Shown here: piece by piece, positions 8,075 through 17,098 of the stretch
How positions within the stretch are numbered: the first letter of the stretch is position 1
Layout of the letters: each line of letters begins with the position of its first letter
Assembly (NCBI GenBank): GCA_016212965.1
Contig: JACRDA010000374.1
Coordinates: 1-62,547 of the forward strand
Length of the DNA stretch: 62,547 bases
Origin: Myxococcales bacterium
GTDB lineage: Bacteria; Myxococcota_A; Polyangia; Polyangiales; Polyangiaceae
Direction of reading: 5' to 3'
Program-made: the position numbers and the translations under genes
The notes under the pieces: generated by a model
Databases searched by the model: none
What the model was told of the DNA's origin: nothing
The model's input: only the letters and a program-made list of their open reading frames with translations

Positions 8075-9628
8075 ATGGCGCTCGTCGCAGGTCAGATCCT
8101 CGAGAACAAGTACCGCATCGAGCGGCCGCTCGCGCAGGGCGCCATGGGCGCCGTGTACGTCGCGGAGAACACGCTCATCCAGCGGCGCGTCGCCATCAAG
8201 GTCCTGCACGGCGAGGTCGCGTCGAACGAGACCTGGGTCAAGCGCTTCATCAACGAGGCGCAGGCAGCCGGGCAGATCGGCTCCGAGCACATCGTCGAGA
8301 TCCTCGACGTCGGCATGCTCGCCGACGGCTCGCGCTTCATGGTGATGGAGTACCTCGAGGGCGAGACGCTGCGCGAGCACCTGAAGGCGCGCGGGCGCAT
8401 GCGCCCCGAGGACGTCGTCGTCGTGCTCCTCGAGCTGCTCGACGGGCTCGGCGAGGCGCACAGCAAGGGCATCGTCCACCGCGATCTGAAGCCCGCGAAC
8501 GTGTTCCTCCAGCGGCGCCGGGGCAAGCCTCCGCGCGTGAAGATCCTCGACTTCGGCATCTCGAAGTTCAGTCAGATGACGGGCGACGAGGCCCAGATGA
8601 CCCGCACGGGCACCATGATGGGCACGCCCTATTACATGAGCCCCGAGCAGGTGCGCGCCTCGGCCTCGGTCGACGGCCGCGCCGACGTCTACGCGGTGGG
8701 CGTCATCCTCTTCGAGGCGCTGCTCGGCACGGTCCCCATCAGCGCGCCGACCCTGCCGGAGCTGATGTTCAAGATCTGCTTCGACGCGCAGCCGCACCCC
8801 CGTGCCCTGTTGCCCGAGCTCGATCCGGCCCTCGCCGACGTCATCGTCAAGGCCATGGCGCGCGATCCAGCGGCCCGCTTCCAGACCGCGGGCGAGATGC
8901 ACCAGGCGCTCTCCGGGTGGCTCGCCTCGCGCTCGCAGCCCGCATGGGGCGCGATGTCGCTGGCGCACGCGCGCCCGTCGGCGCCACAGGGCTTCGGCGC
9001 CTCGCCGGGTCCAGGGACGGGCGGGTGGCACGCCTCCTCGCCGTCGCTCGCGGGCTCGCATCCGGGCGGCCCGCAGCTCGGGGCGTCGCCCGGCGCCATC
9101 TCTTACGGCGCGCCGCCCTTCCCCTCGCCGTCCTCGCAGGGGGCCGACGTGACCCACGGCAGCCTGGGCGCCTTCGCCACGGGCGCGTTCGGCGACGCGC
9201 CGAACGCCCGGCCGAAGAGCCGCATGCCCATCGTGCTCGCGGCCTTCGTCGCGCTCGGCATGGGCGGGGTCATCGCCGCCGTGGTCGTCGTCGGCAAATC
9301 GAGCGACGCCGCCACCGGACCGGCCGCGACCGCCGCCGCCGCGAGCCCCGGCGACTCGAGCACCGCGGTGCCCACGACCCCACGCACCGCGCGCGCGGAC
9401 ACGGCGAGCACCGCGGTCGCTGCCGGGACGAGCGAGCCGACCGGGTCGGGCACGGCGGAGGCCTCGGCGGCACCGACGGGCAAGGCCGCCGTTCCGCCGA
9501 CGACCGTCGCCGCGAAGCCGACCGCGGTCGCCGCGACACCGCCGGCGGCGCCGACCCCACCGACCCCGACCGCCGCGGCGACGCCGAAGACGACGGCCGG
9601 CAAGGCCCTGTCCGACTTCGGGTACTGA
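8075..9628 (+). CDS. Membrane-anchored Hanks-type Ser/Thr protein kinase
   Basis: This 517-residue protein has an N-terminal kinase domain at about 12-275. Visible motifs are the Gly-loop LAQGAMGAVY, the VAIK lysine, the catalytic loop HRDLKPAN, the DFGISK magnesium motif, and SPEQ in place of APE. A Pro/Gly/Ser-rich juxtamembrane stretch leads to one transmembrane helix at about 385-408. An Ala/Thr/Pro-rich extracytoplasmic tail with no recognised sensor fold follows, ending in GKALSDFGY. The Met at 8075 follows GGAGTG. The stop codon lies inside the first copy of a 39-bp tandem duplication. The substrate is unknown; the gene appears to be monocistronic. Confidence 0.95.
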   Translation: MALVAGQILENKYRIERPLAQGAMGAVYVAENTLIQRRVAIKVLHGEVASNETWVKRFINEAQAAGQIGSEHIVEILDVGMLADGSRFMVMEYLEGETLREHLKARGRMRPEDVVVVLLELLDGLGEAHSKGIVHRDLKPANVFLQRRRGKPPRVKILDFGISKFSQMTGDEAQMTRTGTMMGTPYYMSPEQVRASASVDGRADVYAVGVILFEALLGTVPISAPTLPELMFKICFDAQPHPRALLPELDPALADVIVKAMARDPAARFQTAGEMHQALSGWLASRSQPAWGAMSLAHARPSAPQGFGASPGPGTGGWHASSPSLAGSHPGGPQLGASPGAISYGAPPFPSPSSQGADVTHGSLGAFATGAFGDAPNARPKSRMPIVLAAFVALGMGGVIAAVVVVGKSSDAATGPAATAAAASPGDSSTAVPTTPRTARADTASTAVAAGTSEPTGSGTAEASAAPTGKAAVPPTTVAAKPTAVAATPPAAPTPPTPTAAATPKTTAGKALSDFGY

Positions 9629-9669
9629 TCGACGGCCGGCAAGGCCCTGTCCGACTGCGGGTACCGATC
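9592..9669. repeat. 39-bp tandem duplication spanning the kinase stop codon
   Basis: Copies at 9592-9630 and 9631-9669 differ at two positions. The first encodes the kinase C-terminus and its TGA. The second has CGA at the equivalent codon and lies past the stop. Its length is a multiple of three. A third partial copy begins at 9670. Confidence 0.9.
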
Positions 9670-9701
9670 GACGGCCGCTGTTGCTGCTGTGGGCTGCCGC
9701 T

Positions 9702-10286
9702 TCAGCCCACGCCGCCCCCGGCGAGCGCGTCGCGGTAGATATCCGCGACCTCGAGCTCGCACCCGAGGGTTGCGATGGCGACGCGCTCGCCCTCCACGGC
9801 GCGTTCCACGGTCCAGGAGTCGTCGGGCCCGCGGCGCCACACGTCGACCGCGCGCGCGTCGTGCGCGACGAGCACGCACTCCTGCAGCGACGGGATGCGG
9901 CGATAGTGGTCGAGCTTCTCGCCGCGGTCGTACTCCTCGGTGCTGGGGCTCAGCACCTCGACGAGCAAGGATGGGTTCACGACGGTGTTCGGGTCGGCAG
10001 GATCGGCCTCGAAGCGCCCGCACACGACCGTCACGTCCGGGTAGGTGGCGAGCCCCGTGGCGAGCACGCGCACGCGCAGATCGGAGCTGTAGACCGCGCA
10101 GCGCCGGCCCGCCGTGCGGTTGCCGAGCAGGCGCGACAGGCTCGCGGCGATGCGGGCGTGCTCGGGCGAGCCGCCGGCCATCGCGTAGATCCGGCCCTCG
10201 AGATACTCGTGCTTCACGTTGCTGGCGCGCTCGTGCGCGAGGTACTCGCGGTACTCGTAGCGGACGTTGTGCGCGGCCTGGGCCAT
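9702..10286 (-). CDS. Uma2-family (DUF820) putative restriction-endonuclease-fold protein
   Basis: This 194-residue protein has the hallmark Uma2 pattern of a PD-(D/E)xK nuclease fold: YPDVTVV, then LVEVLSPSTEEYDRGEKLDHYR, with the spaced Asp, Glu and Lys expected of the active site. The N-terminus (YREYLAHERASNVKHEYLEGRIYAMAGG) is also typical. The Met at 10286 gives the normal family length. Uma2 proteins are abundant in cyanobacteria and some Myxococcota, and their substrate is not established. It is a standalone gene with no obvious partner. Confidence 0.9.
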   Translation of the reverse strand: MAQAAHNVRYEYREYLAHERASNVKHEYLEGRIYAMAGGSPEHARIAASLSRLLGNRTAGRRCAVYSSDLRVRVLATGLATYPDVTVVCGRFEADPADPNTVVNPSLLVEVLSPSTEEYDRGEKLDHYRRIPSLQECVLVAHDARAVDVWRRGPDDSWTVERAVEGERVAIATLGCELEVADIYRDALAGGGVG

Positions 10287-10348
10287 CGGGTCGATCCTAC
10301 TGCGTCGGGGGGGCGCGGGCACGTGCGGCGCCGGCGCGCGTCCCCGGC

Positions 10349-13102
10349 TCAGTCGTCCGCGTCGAGCGGCGGCAGTCCCCGGGCCTTTCGCTCGTTGCGT
10401 GCGTCGACCTCGGCCCGGAGGTGCGGCGGCAGCTCGCTGTACTGCCGCCCGCGCATCCAGCGCATGACCTGTGCGCCGAGGCCGGGCTGCTCGTCGACGC
10501 GCGCGAAGTCCCAGGAGCGCGTCAGCTCCACCTCGGACGGCAAGGCCTCCGTCCCGCAGGCGAGCGGCCAGGAGCGGGACACGTAGTCGTACGGCGTGTA
10601 GTCGGGCGTGGAGGTGAACATGTCGAGCGGCAGCCCGGCGTTCTTCACGGCCAGGTTGCCATAGGGCAGGCCGAGGACGTGCGCGAAGAGCTTGTGCACC
10701 GACGCGACGTCGATGTGCGTCTGCGACACGTAGCCGCGCTTGACCCAGGGCGAGACGAGCACGAGCGGCGTCCGGTGGTAGTCGACGTGGTCGCCGCCCT
10801 GCTGCGGATCGTCCTCGGTGATGACGATGAGCGACGAGGCCCAGAAGGGGCTGTGCGAGATGGCGTCGATGACCATGCCCGTGGCCTCGTCGTTGGTGGC
10901 GCACATCGTCTCGGGGGTCGGGGACTCGGGCGCCACGCCCTGCGTGTGGTCGTTCGGCAGCGTCATGTAGACGAAGGAGCCGAGGTCGCAGGCGACGCGC
11001 GCCCGCCCTGCGAAGTAGCAGGCCTTCTCGATGTCGCTGTAGCCGATGTTCTGGAAGGGGCCGCCCGGGTAGAAGACGTCGACCGGATTGAAGTCGGCCG
11101 GGGGCTCCTGGGGCACGCCGACGATCTCGCCGAGCAAGGCGTAGAGCTCGCCGCTCGCCTGCACGCGGTCGAAGAGCGAGCCCTCGTCCGGGCGGCCGAC
11201 CGGGGTGATGCCGCAGAAGGGGATCGGCCGCTGCCCGGCCGCCCAAGTGCGCTCGCAGAAGTCGGTGGTGCGACCATAGGTGGTCCACTGGTGCCCCTGC
11301 ACCGACGAGACCGCCAGGTTGTAGAAGTTGTCGGAGAGGGCGAAGGAGCGCCCGAGGTCGCGGAAGTTGCGCCAGATGCCCTCCATGTCGGCCGGGCTCG
11401 CCTTCAGCGTCAGGTTCGGATCGCCCTCGACGTTCGGCAGATCGCCGAGCAGGGCATCGAAGGTCTTGTTCTCGCGCACGATGAAGACGACGTGGCGGAT
11501 GAGCGCGGATGGCGCGTCGTTGGTGGCCGGCACGGGGAAGTCGTCGACGCCGGGCGGGCACGCGACGGTGGGGTAGCCGGCGCGCTCGCCGACGGCGAGG
11601 GTCGCGGCCACGGCCGATTCACCCGCCGCGAGCTCCGCCGCGCCCGGCAGCGGGATCTGCTGGAGGCTCCCGCGCATCTGGCTGTCCTCGTCGTCCGAGC
11701 CCGACAGCAAGGCGCCGATGGGCTTGCCGCGCAGGTTCGTCACGGTGAGCGAGCCGTCGGGGTGCACGACGATGCCGCTCGGCCACCACGCCGTCGGCAC
11801 CTGGCCGAGCGGCGTCAGGAGCGGCGGGCTCGCGGCGACGTCCACGTCCCACGCGGCGACGGCGTCGATGCCGGCGTAGAGCGCGTAGAGCCGCGCGCGC
11901 GGCTCGTCCCACGCGAGCTGCGACAGATCGAGCCCGCGCTCGACCGCGCCCGGCTCGACCGGCACGCTCGTCACCGTGCCGCTCACGCGGTCGACGAGCG
12001 CGAGGGTCTCGCCGTAGTCGTTGGCGACGACGAGCCAGCGGGCGTCGAGGAAGGCCAGGCCCTCGGGCGCGCTGCCCGTGACGAAGGTGCGCCCCTTCAC
12101 GGGGGCCGTCGGGTCGCCGAGATCGATCTCGACGACGCGCGAGCCGCCCGAGAGCGTGACGTAGGCGAGCGCGCCCGTGGGGTCGTGCGGGTCGAAGGCG
12201 ACGGCGAAGCCGTCGCCGTAGCCGAGCGCAACCGAGCCCAGCTGCGCGAGGTAGGTCGCAGAGGCCGGGTCGATGTCGAAGACGAGGAGCGTCTTCTCGA
12301 GGGCAGGCGCCGCGAGGAGGTAGCGGCCGTCGGGCGAGGCCGCCACGGACGCGACCGCCCAGGGGTTGCCCTCTCCGTCGAGCGGCAGCGGCAAAGAGGC
12401 CGTGTCGTCGCGGGCGAGCCCGCCGGTCGCCGGGTCGAAGGCGAGCGCCTGCACGACCCCGAAGGCCGTGGGCACGTACACCCGGCCGGGCGGCACGAAG
12501 GCGAGACCGCTGTCGAGCCAGTCGTGGCCGGTGAACGCGACGACCGCGGTGACGGGGTTGCCGACGCCGACGAGGCTCGTGTCGACGACCCGCACGGCGT
12601 GGTCGCGACTGCCGGTGTCGACCGTGAGCACGTAGCTCGTGCCCGGAACGGCCACGACGCCGCTCGTCATGCCGCCGACGAGACCCGGATCGTCGAAGAC
12701 CCACACCGCGCCCGCCGGCTCGACGGCGCGCCCGTTGGGCAGGACCTGGACGCCCGGGTTTCCGGGGTCGGGGCCGGGGCGCAGGACGGCCGCGCCGCTC
12801 GGCACCGAGGCCGCGCACTGCCCCGCGACGGGCGCGGGATACAGCCCGTCCCACGCCGGACAGGCCGCCTCGTGCGGGAGCGCCCCCCAGTCGCCGAGCG
12901 CCGGGCACGCGTACGGCGTCTCGTTCTCCGCGCAGTCGAAGTTCGGGCAGAGGTACGCGCAGCTCTTCGGCGCCCGCAGAAACTCGGCCGGATCGAGGGG
13001 CGGCGGAAGCGGCGGCTCCGTCTCGTCGCCGGAGCCGCACTGCCAGAGGAGACAGGCGCCGAGCAGCACCCAGGGCACGCCCACGACCGAGCGACGCGGC
13101 AT
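10349..13102 (-). CDS. Beta-propeller plus phosphoesterase-family lipoprotein
   Basis: The protein is about 917 residues. A lipoprotein signal peptide (cysteine in LLWQCG) is followed by a Cys-rich linker and a YncE-like beta-propeller region (about 100-530) with repeated SPDGRYLL-type blades. The C-terminal half is a phosphoesterase / alkaline-phosphatase-superfamily domain, with the characteristic RHVVFIVRENKTFD entry motif and later segments such as VITEDDPQQGGDHVDYHR. The family includes phospholipase C and acid phosphatase-like enzymes, so hydrolysis of an organic phosphate at the cell surface is likely but the substrate is unknown. The Met at 13102 is preferred because AAGGAG lies 8 nt upstream and the signal peptide starts there. 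Confidence 0.88.
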   Translation of the reverse strand: MPRRSVVGVPWVLLGACLLWQCGSGDETEPPLPPPLDPAEFLRAPKSCAYLCPNFDCAENETPYACPALGDWGALPHEAACPAWDGLYPAPVAGQCAASVPSGAAVLRPGPDPGNPGVQVLPNGRAVEPAGAVWVFDDPGLVGGMTSGVVAVPGTSYVLTVDTGSRDHAVRVVDTSLVGVGNPVTAVVAFTGHDWLDSGLAFVPPGRVYVPTAFGVVQALAFDPATGGLARDDTASLPLPLDGEGNPWAVASVAASPDGRYLLAAPALEKTLLVFDIDPASATYLAQLGSVALGYGDGFAVAFDPHDPTGALAYVTLSGGSRVVEIDLGDPTAPVKGRTFVTGSAPEGLAFLDARWLVVANDYGETLALVDRVSGTVTSVPVEPGAVERGLDLSQLAWDEPRARLYALYAGIDAVAAWDVDVAASPPLLTPLGQVPTAWWPSGIVVHPDGSLTVTNLRGKPIGALLSGSDDEDSQMRGSLQQIPLPGAAELAAGESAVAATLAVGERAGYPTVACPPGVDDFPVPATNDAPSALIRHVVFIVRENKTFDALLGDLPNVEGDPNLTLKASPADMEGIWRNFRDLGRSFALSDNFYNLAVSSVQGHQWTTYGRTTDFCERTWAAGQRPIPFCGITPVGRPDEGSLFDRVQASGELYALLGEIVGVPQEPPADFNPVDVFYPGGPFQNIGYSDIEKACYFAGRARVACDLGSFVYMTLPNDHTQGVAPESPTPETMCATNDEATGMVIDAISHSPFWASSLIVITEDDPQQGGDHVDYHRTPLVLVSPWVKRGYVSQTHIDVASVHKLFAHVLGLPYGNLAVKNAGLPLDMFTSTPDYTPYDYVSRSWPLACGTEALPSEVELTRSWDFARVDEQPGLGAQVMRWMRGRQYSELPPHLRAEVDARNERKARGLPPLDADD

Positions 13103-13493
13103 CGCAATCTCCTTCGGCTTTCGAGCCGCGAGCGTACCACCCGCGTCTCGCGCCCGGAACGTCGAAAGGCGGAGAGCCGGCAGCCACGTGAGGCAGCGCA
13201 ACCCGCTGGCGCGATCGGGCCTTGCTCGTCTCCCTCACCGACGCGGTGGGGAGAGCCTGGCGCAACCGGACGGCGTCTTGCTGGAGGTGCCCGCGGGGGT
13301 GTCGGACGCGGCCGCCGCCACGCTGGCGCACAACGCCGACGAGCGCGCTCGGAGCCGCACCGCCCCGTCGCCCTGACTTGAGCCCGCGCGCAGGGCGGCG
13401 GTCGCCCGGCACCGATCCGGGCGGAAGCTCGCGCAGAGCCCGCACGCTCGGCTCGGTTGATCGGCACGGAGCCGCGCCCACCGCCTTACCGAC
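13103..13493. other. Non-coding gap with a hairpin
   Basis: No supported gene lies here. A hairpin at 13230-13253 (CTCCCTCACC and GGTGGGGAG around a 5-nt loop, one bulge) could end the nucleotidyltransferase transcript but lacks a T-run. A plus-strand peptide around 13265-13330 weakly recalls a medium-chain dehydrogenase fragment but is too short to call. Confidence 0.4.
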
Positions 13494-14096
13494 TTACCTA
13501 CCGCGGTCGCGGCGCCACCGCGCCTCCTCGGCGAACGCCCGCAGCTCGCGCGCCGCATAGGGCCCGAGGTGTTTTCGCACGATGGCCTCCGCGCGCACGA
13601 GGTCGGTCGCCTCGCGCAGCACGAGGACCTCGAGGTCGGCGATGTGCTTCGGGCGGCCGGCGGCGAGCTTCATGGCCACGAGGTGCTCGGTGCCGACCAC
13701 GGGCAGCCCGCGGAGGGTCGTGGCCTCGGCGATCGCCTCGGCGTAGAGCGCCGCGTAGTCGTCGGTGCGAACGACGACATCGACCGGGATCCCGTTCGGG
13801 GCGCTCGTCTCCTCGCCACCGAAGGAGAGCGCCTTGCCCCGTGGCAGCGACGCGATGAGTGCGTCGGCGGCGATGTCGACGTCCGCGGTCAACCGATCGG
13901 AGCCGTGCGCCTGCATCGCGAGGCCGCCGATGACCGCCGCGCGCACGCCTTCGCGGCGAGCGGCTTCGATGACGAAGCCCGCCGCCGCGTCGAGCAGCTC
14001 CGGCGAGGCGAGAGCGCGGCGCTCGCTGCTCACGTCGGCTCCCGGTCGAGCGAGCATTCGACCGCGCGCCGTGCTCCATCTCGAAGCACCGAGCAT
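13494..14096 (-). CDS. Nucleotidyltransferase-fold protein (AbiEii/DUF6036-like)
   Basis: This protein of up to 200 residues contains the nucleotidyltransferase signature AVIGGLAMQAHGSDRLTADVDI, with the paired acidic residues in DVD. GIPVDVV and GTEHLVAMKLAAGRPKHIADLEVL follow, typical of the AbiEii/DUF6036 group. Some relatives are toxins of toxin-antitoxin pairs and others are orphans. I see no clear partner gene on either side. Start choice is uncertain: the ATG at 14096 has AAGGGAG upstream, a GTG at 14033 has GGGAG at good spacing and would give 179 residues, and an ATG at 14057 has no site. Confidence 0.8.
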   Translation of the reverse strand: MLGASRWSTARGRMLARPGADVSSERRALASPELLDAAAGFVIEAARREGVRAAVIGGLAMQAHGSDRLTADVDIAADALIASLPRGKALSFGGEETSAPNGIPVDVVVRTDDYAALYAEAIAEATTLRGLPVVGTEHLVAMKLAAGRPKHIADLEVLVLREATDLVRAEAIVRKHLGPYAARELRAFAEEARWRRDRGR

Positions 14097-14238
14097 GGCA
14101 CTCCCTTCCCGACCTTGGGTCGCCGTCGCGACGCGCACGCACCGGACTTCTCCGAGCTCCGAGCGGCCATGCTCGAGCCTACCACGGCGCCCGCCCGCCC
14201 TCCGCGCGGCGCTCGACGCACCCCGCTCGACCTGCGAC

Positions 14239-15432
14239 TCACTCCGCGATCCACCGCGGCAGCCAGTCCGCGCCGGGCGAGCTCGTGAGGGCCACGAGCT
14301 CCGAGCCATCGGCGCGCATGCGGTAGACTTCCACGTCACCCGAGCGATCGGAGGCCAAGGCCACGAAGGCGCCATCCGGCGACCATACGGGGGTCTGGTC
14401 GTGGGGTCCCTCGGTGTGCGCGAGCTCGACGCCGTCGGCGACGCGGATCACGCGCACGCTGGCCCGGCCGGTGCGGCGCTCGACGAGCGCGATGCGCGTC
14501 GCGTCCGGCGACCACACGAGCTCTTCGTGGGCGAGAAAGCCCGTCTCGGCGCCCTCGGCCGCGTCCGCTGCGCCGAGGAGCGGGCGCGGGTGGGCGCCGT
14601 CCGGACCCATCAGGTAGGCGCGAAAGGCGCCGCGCCGCAGGCTCGTGTACGCGATGGCCGAGCCGTCGGGCGCGAAGCGCGGGGTCGCGTCGTCGCCCTC
14701 GGACCAGGTGAGGCGCCGGAGCTCGCGGCTCCCGAGGTCCAGGCGGTAGAGCTCCGCGTCGCCGTCGCGGCTCGACGCGAAGGCGACGAAGGCGCCGCGC
14801 GGATCGACGCTCGGGTCGAAGGAGCCCGTGCGGTCGTCGGTGAGCCGCTCGGGCGCGCGCCCGTCGAGGGGCACGCGGTAGAGCGCCACGAAGCCGTCGC
14901 GGTCGCTCTCGGCGACGACCGCGCCGGCGTCGGGGAGCCAGACGGGGTTGCGCCAGCGGCCGCTCGGGCTCGTGAGCTCGCGCGCTTCGAAAACGGGGGG
15001 CGCCCCGCGCTCGCGCCCGCGCTCTCCCAAGACCACGAGGAGCTCGAGCCGCTCGCGATGGGCGCCGTCCGCTCGGGTCTCGGCGCGCACGGTGACGAGC
15101 GTGCGCCGGTCGGGCGACACGGCGGCGGGGTAGTCGTCGCCCGGCGCGGTCGTGAGCCGCTCGGCCGGCCCGCCCGCCGCGGGGACGAGGTAGACGTCGC
15201 GCTCGGGCTGCCGCTCGGAGACGAACGCGATGAAACCCGTGGGGCCGGGGCGCGCGGGGTCGGCGCGGGTCGCGCTCGACGCCACCGACGTGACGACTGC
15301 GCTCGCGGGCGGGGCTCCGGCGGCCGACGACGAGGTGGCGCCCGGTGCGTCGCGCGCCCCTCCCCGGCACGCGGCGACGCCGCAGACGCTGGCGACGAGC
15401 GCGCCCGTCGCGACGAGCCGCGCTGCCTTCAG
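14239..15432 (-). CDS. TolB/WD40-like beta-propeller lipoprotein, apparent CTG start
   Basis: The 397-residue product consists of a lipoprotein signal (predicted Cys22 in GVAAC), a Ser/Ala linker, and a PD40/TolB-type beta-propeller. At least five blades are visible, carrying signatures such as YPAAVSPDRR, DPSVDPRGAFVAFASSRDG, ATPRFAPDGSAIAYTS and PVWSPDGAFVALASDRSG. It is probably an outer-surface or periplasmic binding platform. No ATG, GTG or TTG lies in frame close to the signal peptide. The only start that yields it intact is a CTG at 15432, whose CTGA overlaps the TGA stop of the upstream amidase gene, implying translational coupling. The next in-frame ATG, near 15548, would overlap the amidase by more than 110 nt. 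Confidence 0.8.
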   Translation of the reverse strand: MKAARLVATGALVASVCGVAACRGGARDAPGATSSSAAGAPPASAVVTSVASSATRADPARPGPTGFIAFVSERQPERDVYLVPAAGGPAERLTTAPGDDYPAAVSPDRRTLVTVRAETRADGAHRERLELLVVLGERGRERGAPPVFEARELTSPSGRWRNPVWLPDAGAVVAESDRDGFVALYRVPLDGRAPERLTDDRTGSFDPSVDPRGAFVAFASSRDGDAELYRLDLGSRELRRLTWSEGDDATPRFAPDGSAIAYTSLRRGAFRAYLMGPDGAHPRPLLGAADAAEGAETGFLAHEELVWSPDATRIALVERRTGRASVRVIRVADGVELAHTEGPHDQTPVWSPDGAFVALASDRSGDVEVYRMRADGSELVALTSSPGADWLPRWIAE

Positions 15433-17039
15433 GGCACGGCGCGCAGGCGCACGGCGTCCGCGACCACCACGTAGCCCGCCGTCGTCCAGCGCGAGAGCGC
15501 GACCACGTTCCAGCCCGCCGTCAGGTTGTACGTGCCGAGCGTCACCCATTTGCCGCCGTTCTGCTGCTGGTTCACGACCACGGTGTCGAGCTGGTTGCCG
15601 TTGCCATCGTAGATGATGAAGGGCGCCTCGGGCGCGCGGTCGCTCGCCGCCGGCCACCACGCGTCGACTGCCATCTTCTTGGCGCTCGGCAGGTAGGCCT
15701 TGAACTTCGCGAGGTCCGACGAGGCGCCGGTCGAGCGCCACCAGTAGCCGGTGTTGTAGTAGCCGGCGACGTTGCTGCTCGCGGTCCAGTTCGAGCCGAC
15801 CTCGATCGCCGCGTTCGCGCCGTTCGCGGCCTGGTTCGAGTCGATGACGATCGTCGTGGCGTCGCCGGGCGGAGGCGGAGGCGGCGGCGGCGGCGGCACG
15901 GCGCCGCACTTCTGGCTCGCGAGGCCGAGGTACTGGGCCCAGGGCCAGTTCGCGCCCGGATCGACGCGGTTGTACGGCTGCAGCTGCCCGTGCCCGACCA
16001 CGTGGTACTTGTCGAGCGGGATGGACTGGTCCTTCGTGATGTTGCAGACGAGCGCGGCCGAGGCGTCGAGCAGGCCCGCGTTCCACGAGGCCTGGCTCGC
16101 GTAGCCGGCGTGCTCGATGCCGATCGTGAAGTTGTTGGCGCCGTAGCCCGAGACGTCGCACTCCTTGCCGGAGTTGAGCGAGCAGTCGTAGGTGGCGCCG
16201 ATGTGCCAGGCCTTCTTCGACTCGCGCACGAGCTCGGAGATCTCGCTCCCGGTCGAGTTGACGACGTAGTGGGCGCTCACGCTCGACGAGGGGTTCGTGA
16301 GCCAGCCCCAGCAGCCCGAGTACGCGCCCTCGCAGGTGTGGATGATCACCATCTGCGGCACGCCGGGATTGCCGGCCGCGCGCGACGAGTAGTTCGGCGA
16401 GGGGCGCCACACGCTGCCCGCGTAGTCCGGGCCCGGCGTCGGCGAGCCGTCCATGAGCGGGTAGGCCGGCAGGACGTCGCTCGCCTCGAGCGTGAAGCCC
16501 TCGATGGCGACGCCGTCGCGCAGCGTCGCGTACACCTCGTCGTGGACCCAGCCGATGCGCCCCTCGAGCGACTCGATGCCGCTCTGCGCCGCGACGACCG
16601 GAGCCCACGCCCCGAGGTTCGCGCGGTCGATGCCGAGCTCGTCCGCGAGCTCGCCGAGGAGCGCGGCCGCGGCGCGCACGTTCGGCTCGGGCTCGCTCTC
16701 GACCTCGGCCTCGCTCACGCCGACGAGCGCGGCGCCCCGCACCACCTGGTCGCCGCGCAGCGCCATCAGGCCGCGCGCCGGCGCCTGCCCCTCGTGCTCC
16801 TCCTCGCCCGCCACCATCTGCGCGTGCGTCTCGGCCCACGCGATCGCCTTCAAGAGGCTCTCGGGCACGTCGTGCTCCTGCGCGGCGCGACCGATGACGG
16901 CGTCGAGCGAGGTGCCCTCGGGCAGCGTCTCGACGGCGTCGCCCGGCGGCGCGTCGGAGCGGTCGGCCCCCGCGGCGCAACCGGCCGCACCGAGGAGCGA
17001 GAGGACGAGGAGCGAACGGAGCGTGGCGCGCGAGCTCAT
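15429..17039 (-). CDS. Wall amidase lipoprotein: SLT-like, Amidase_2 and golvesin-type domains
   Basis: This 536-residue lipoprotein (Cys21 in LGAAGC) has three parts. Residues about 45-130 resemble a lytic-transglycosylase (SLT) fold: PESLLKAIAWAETH carries the catalytic-type Glu, and ARGLMAL sits where GLMQ is usual. Residues about 200-375 are an N-acetylmuramoyl-L-alanine amidase (Amidase_2) domain, with VIIHT, AWHIG, GIEHAG and VVGHGQLQPYNRVDPG supplying zinc-ligand-type His and Asp. After a run of ten prolines, residues about 390-535 form a golvesin/Xly cell-surface-binding-like domain. The enzyme would cleave peptidoglycan stem peptides outside the inner membrane. It is translationally coupled to the TolB-like gene downstream. 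Confidence 0.92.
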   Translation of the reverse strand: MSSRATLRSLLVLSLLGAAGCAAGADRSDAPPGDAVETLPEGTSLDAVIGRAAQEHDVPESLLKAIAWAETHAQMVAGEEEHEGQAPARGLMALRGDQVVRGAALVGVSEAEVESEPEPNVRAAAALLGELADELGIDRANLGAWAPVVAAQSGIESLEGRIGWVHDEVYATLRDGVAIEGFTLEASDVLPAYPLMDGSPTPGPDYAGSVWRPSPNYSSRAAGNPGVPQMVIIHTCEGAYSGCWGWLTNPSSSVSAHYVVNSTGSEISELVRESKKAWHIGATYDCSLNSGKECDVSGYGANNFTIGIEHAGYASQASWNAGLLDASAALVCNITKDQSIPLDKYHVVGHGQLQPYNRVDPGANWPWAQYLGLASQKCGAVPPPPPPPPPPGDATTIVIDSNQAANGANAAIEVGSNWTASSNVAGYYNTGYWWRSTGASSDLAKFKAYLPSAKKMAVDAWWPAASDRAPEAPFIIYDGNGNQLDTVVVNQQQNGGKWVTLGTYNLTAGWNVVALSRWTTAGYVVVADAVRLRAVP

Positions 17040-17068
17040 GCCCCGAAGCTAGCGGCCGGCTCCCTGAC

Positions 17069-17098
17069 CAGATCTGAAATGGTCCCAAAGAATCTGAA
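17069..17098 (-). promoter_or_regulatory. Direct-repeat operator candidate upstream of the amidase
   Basis: Two copies of ATCTGAA (17072-17078 and 17092-17098) are spaced 20 bp start to start, about two helical turns. The first overlaps the palindrome CAGATCTG (17069-17076). The segment is 30-60 bp upstream of the amidase start and is AT-rich for this genome, which fits an activator or repressor site. Confidence 0.4.

Noticed and set aside
13265..13376. Peptide resembling a medium-chain dehydrogenase fragment (VPAGVSDAAAATLA)
   Set aside because: The match covers about 14 residues of low-complexity sequence without flanking homology. It is not enough for a pseudogene.
9689..13381. Plus-strand frame of 1230 codons
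   Set aside because: It is antisense to the Uma2 and phosphoesterase genes, which have clear motifs and ribosome sites.
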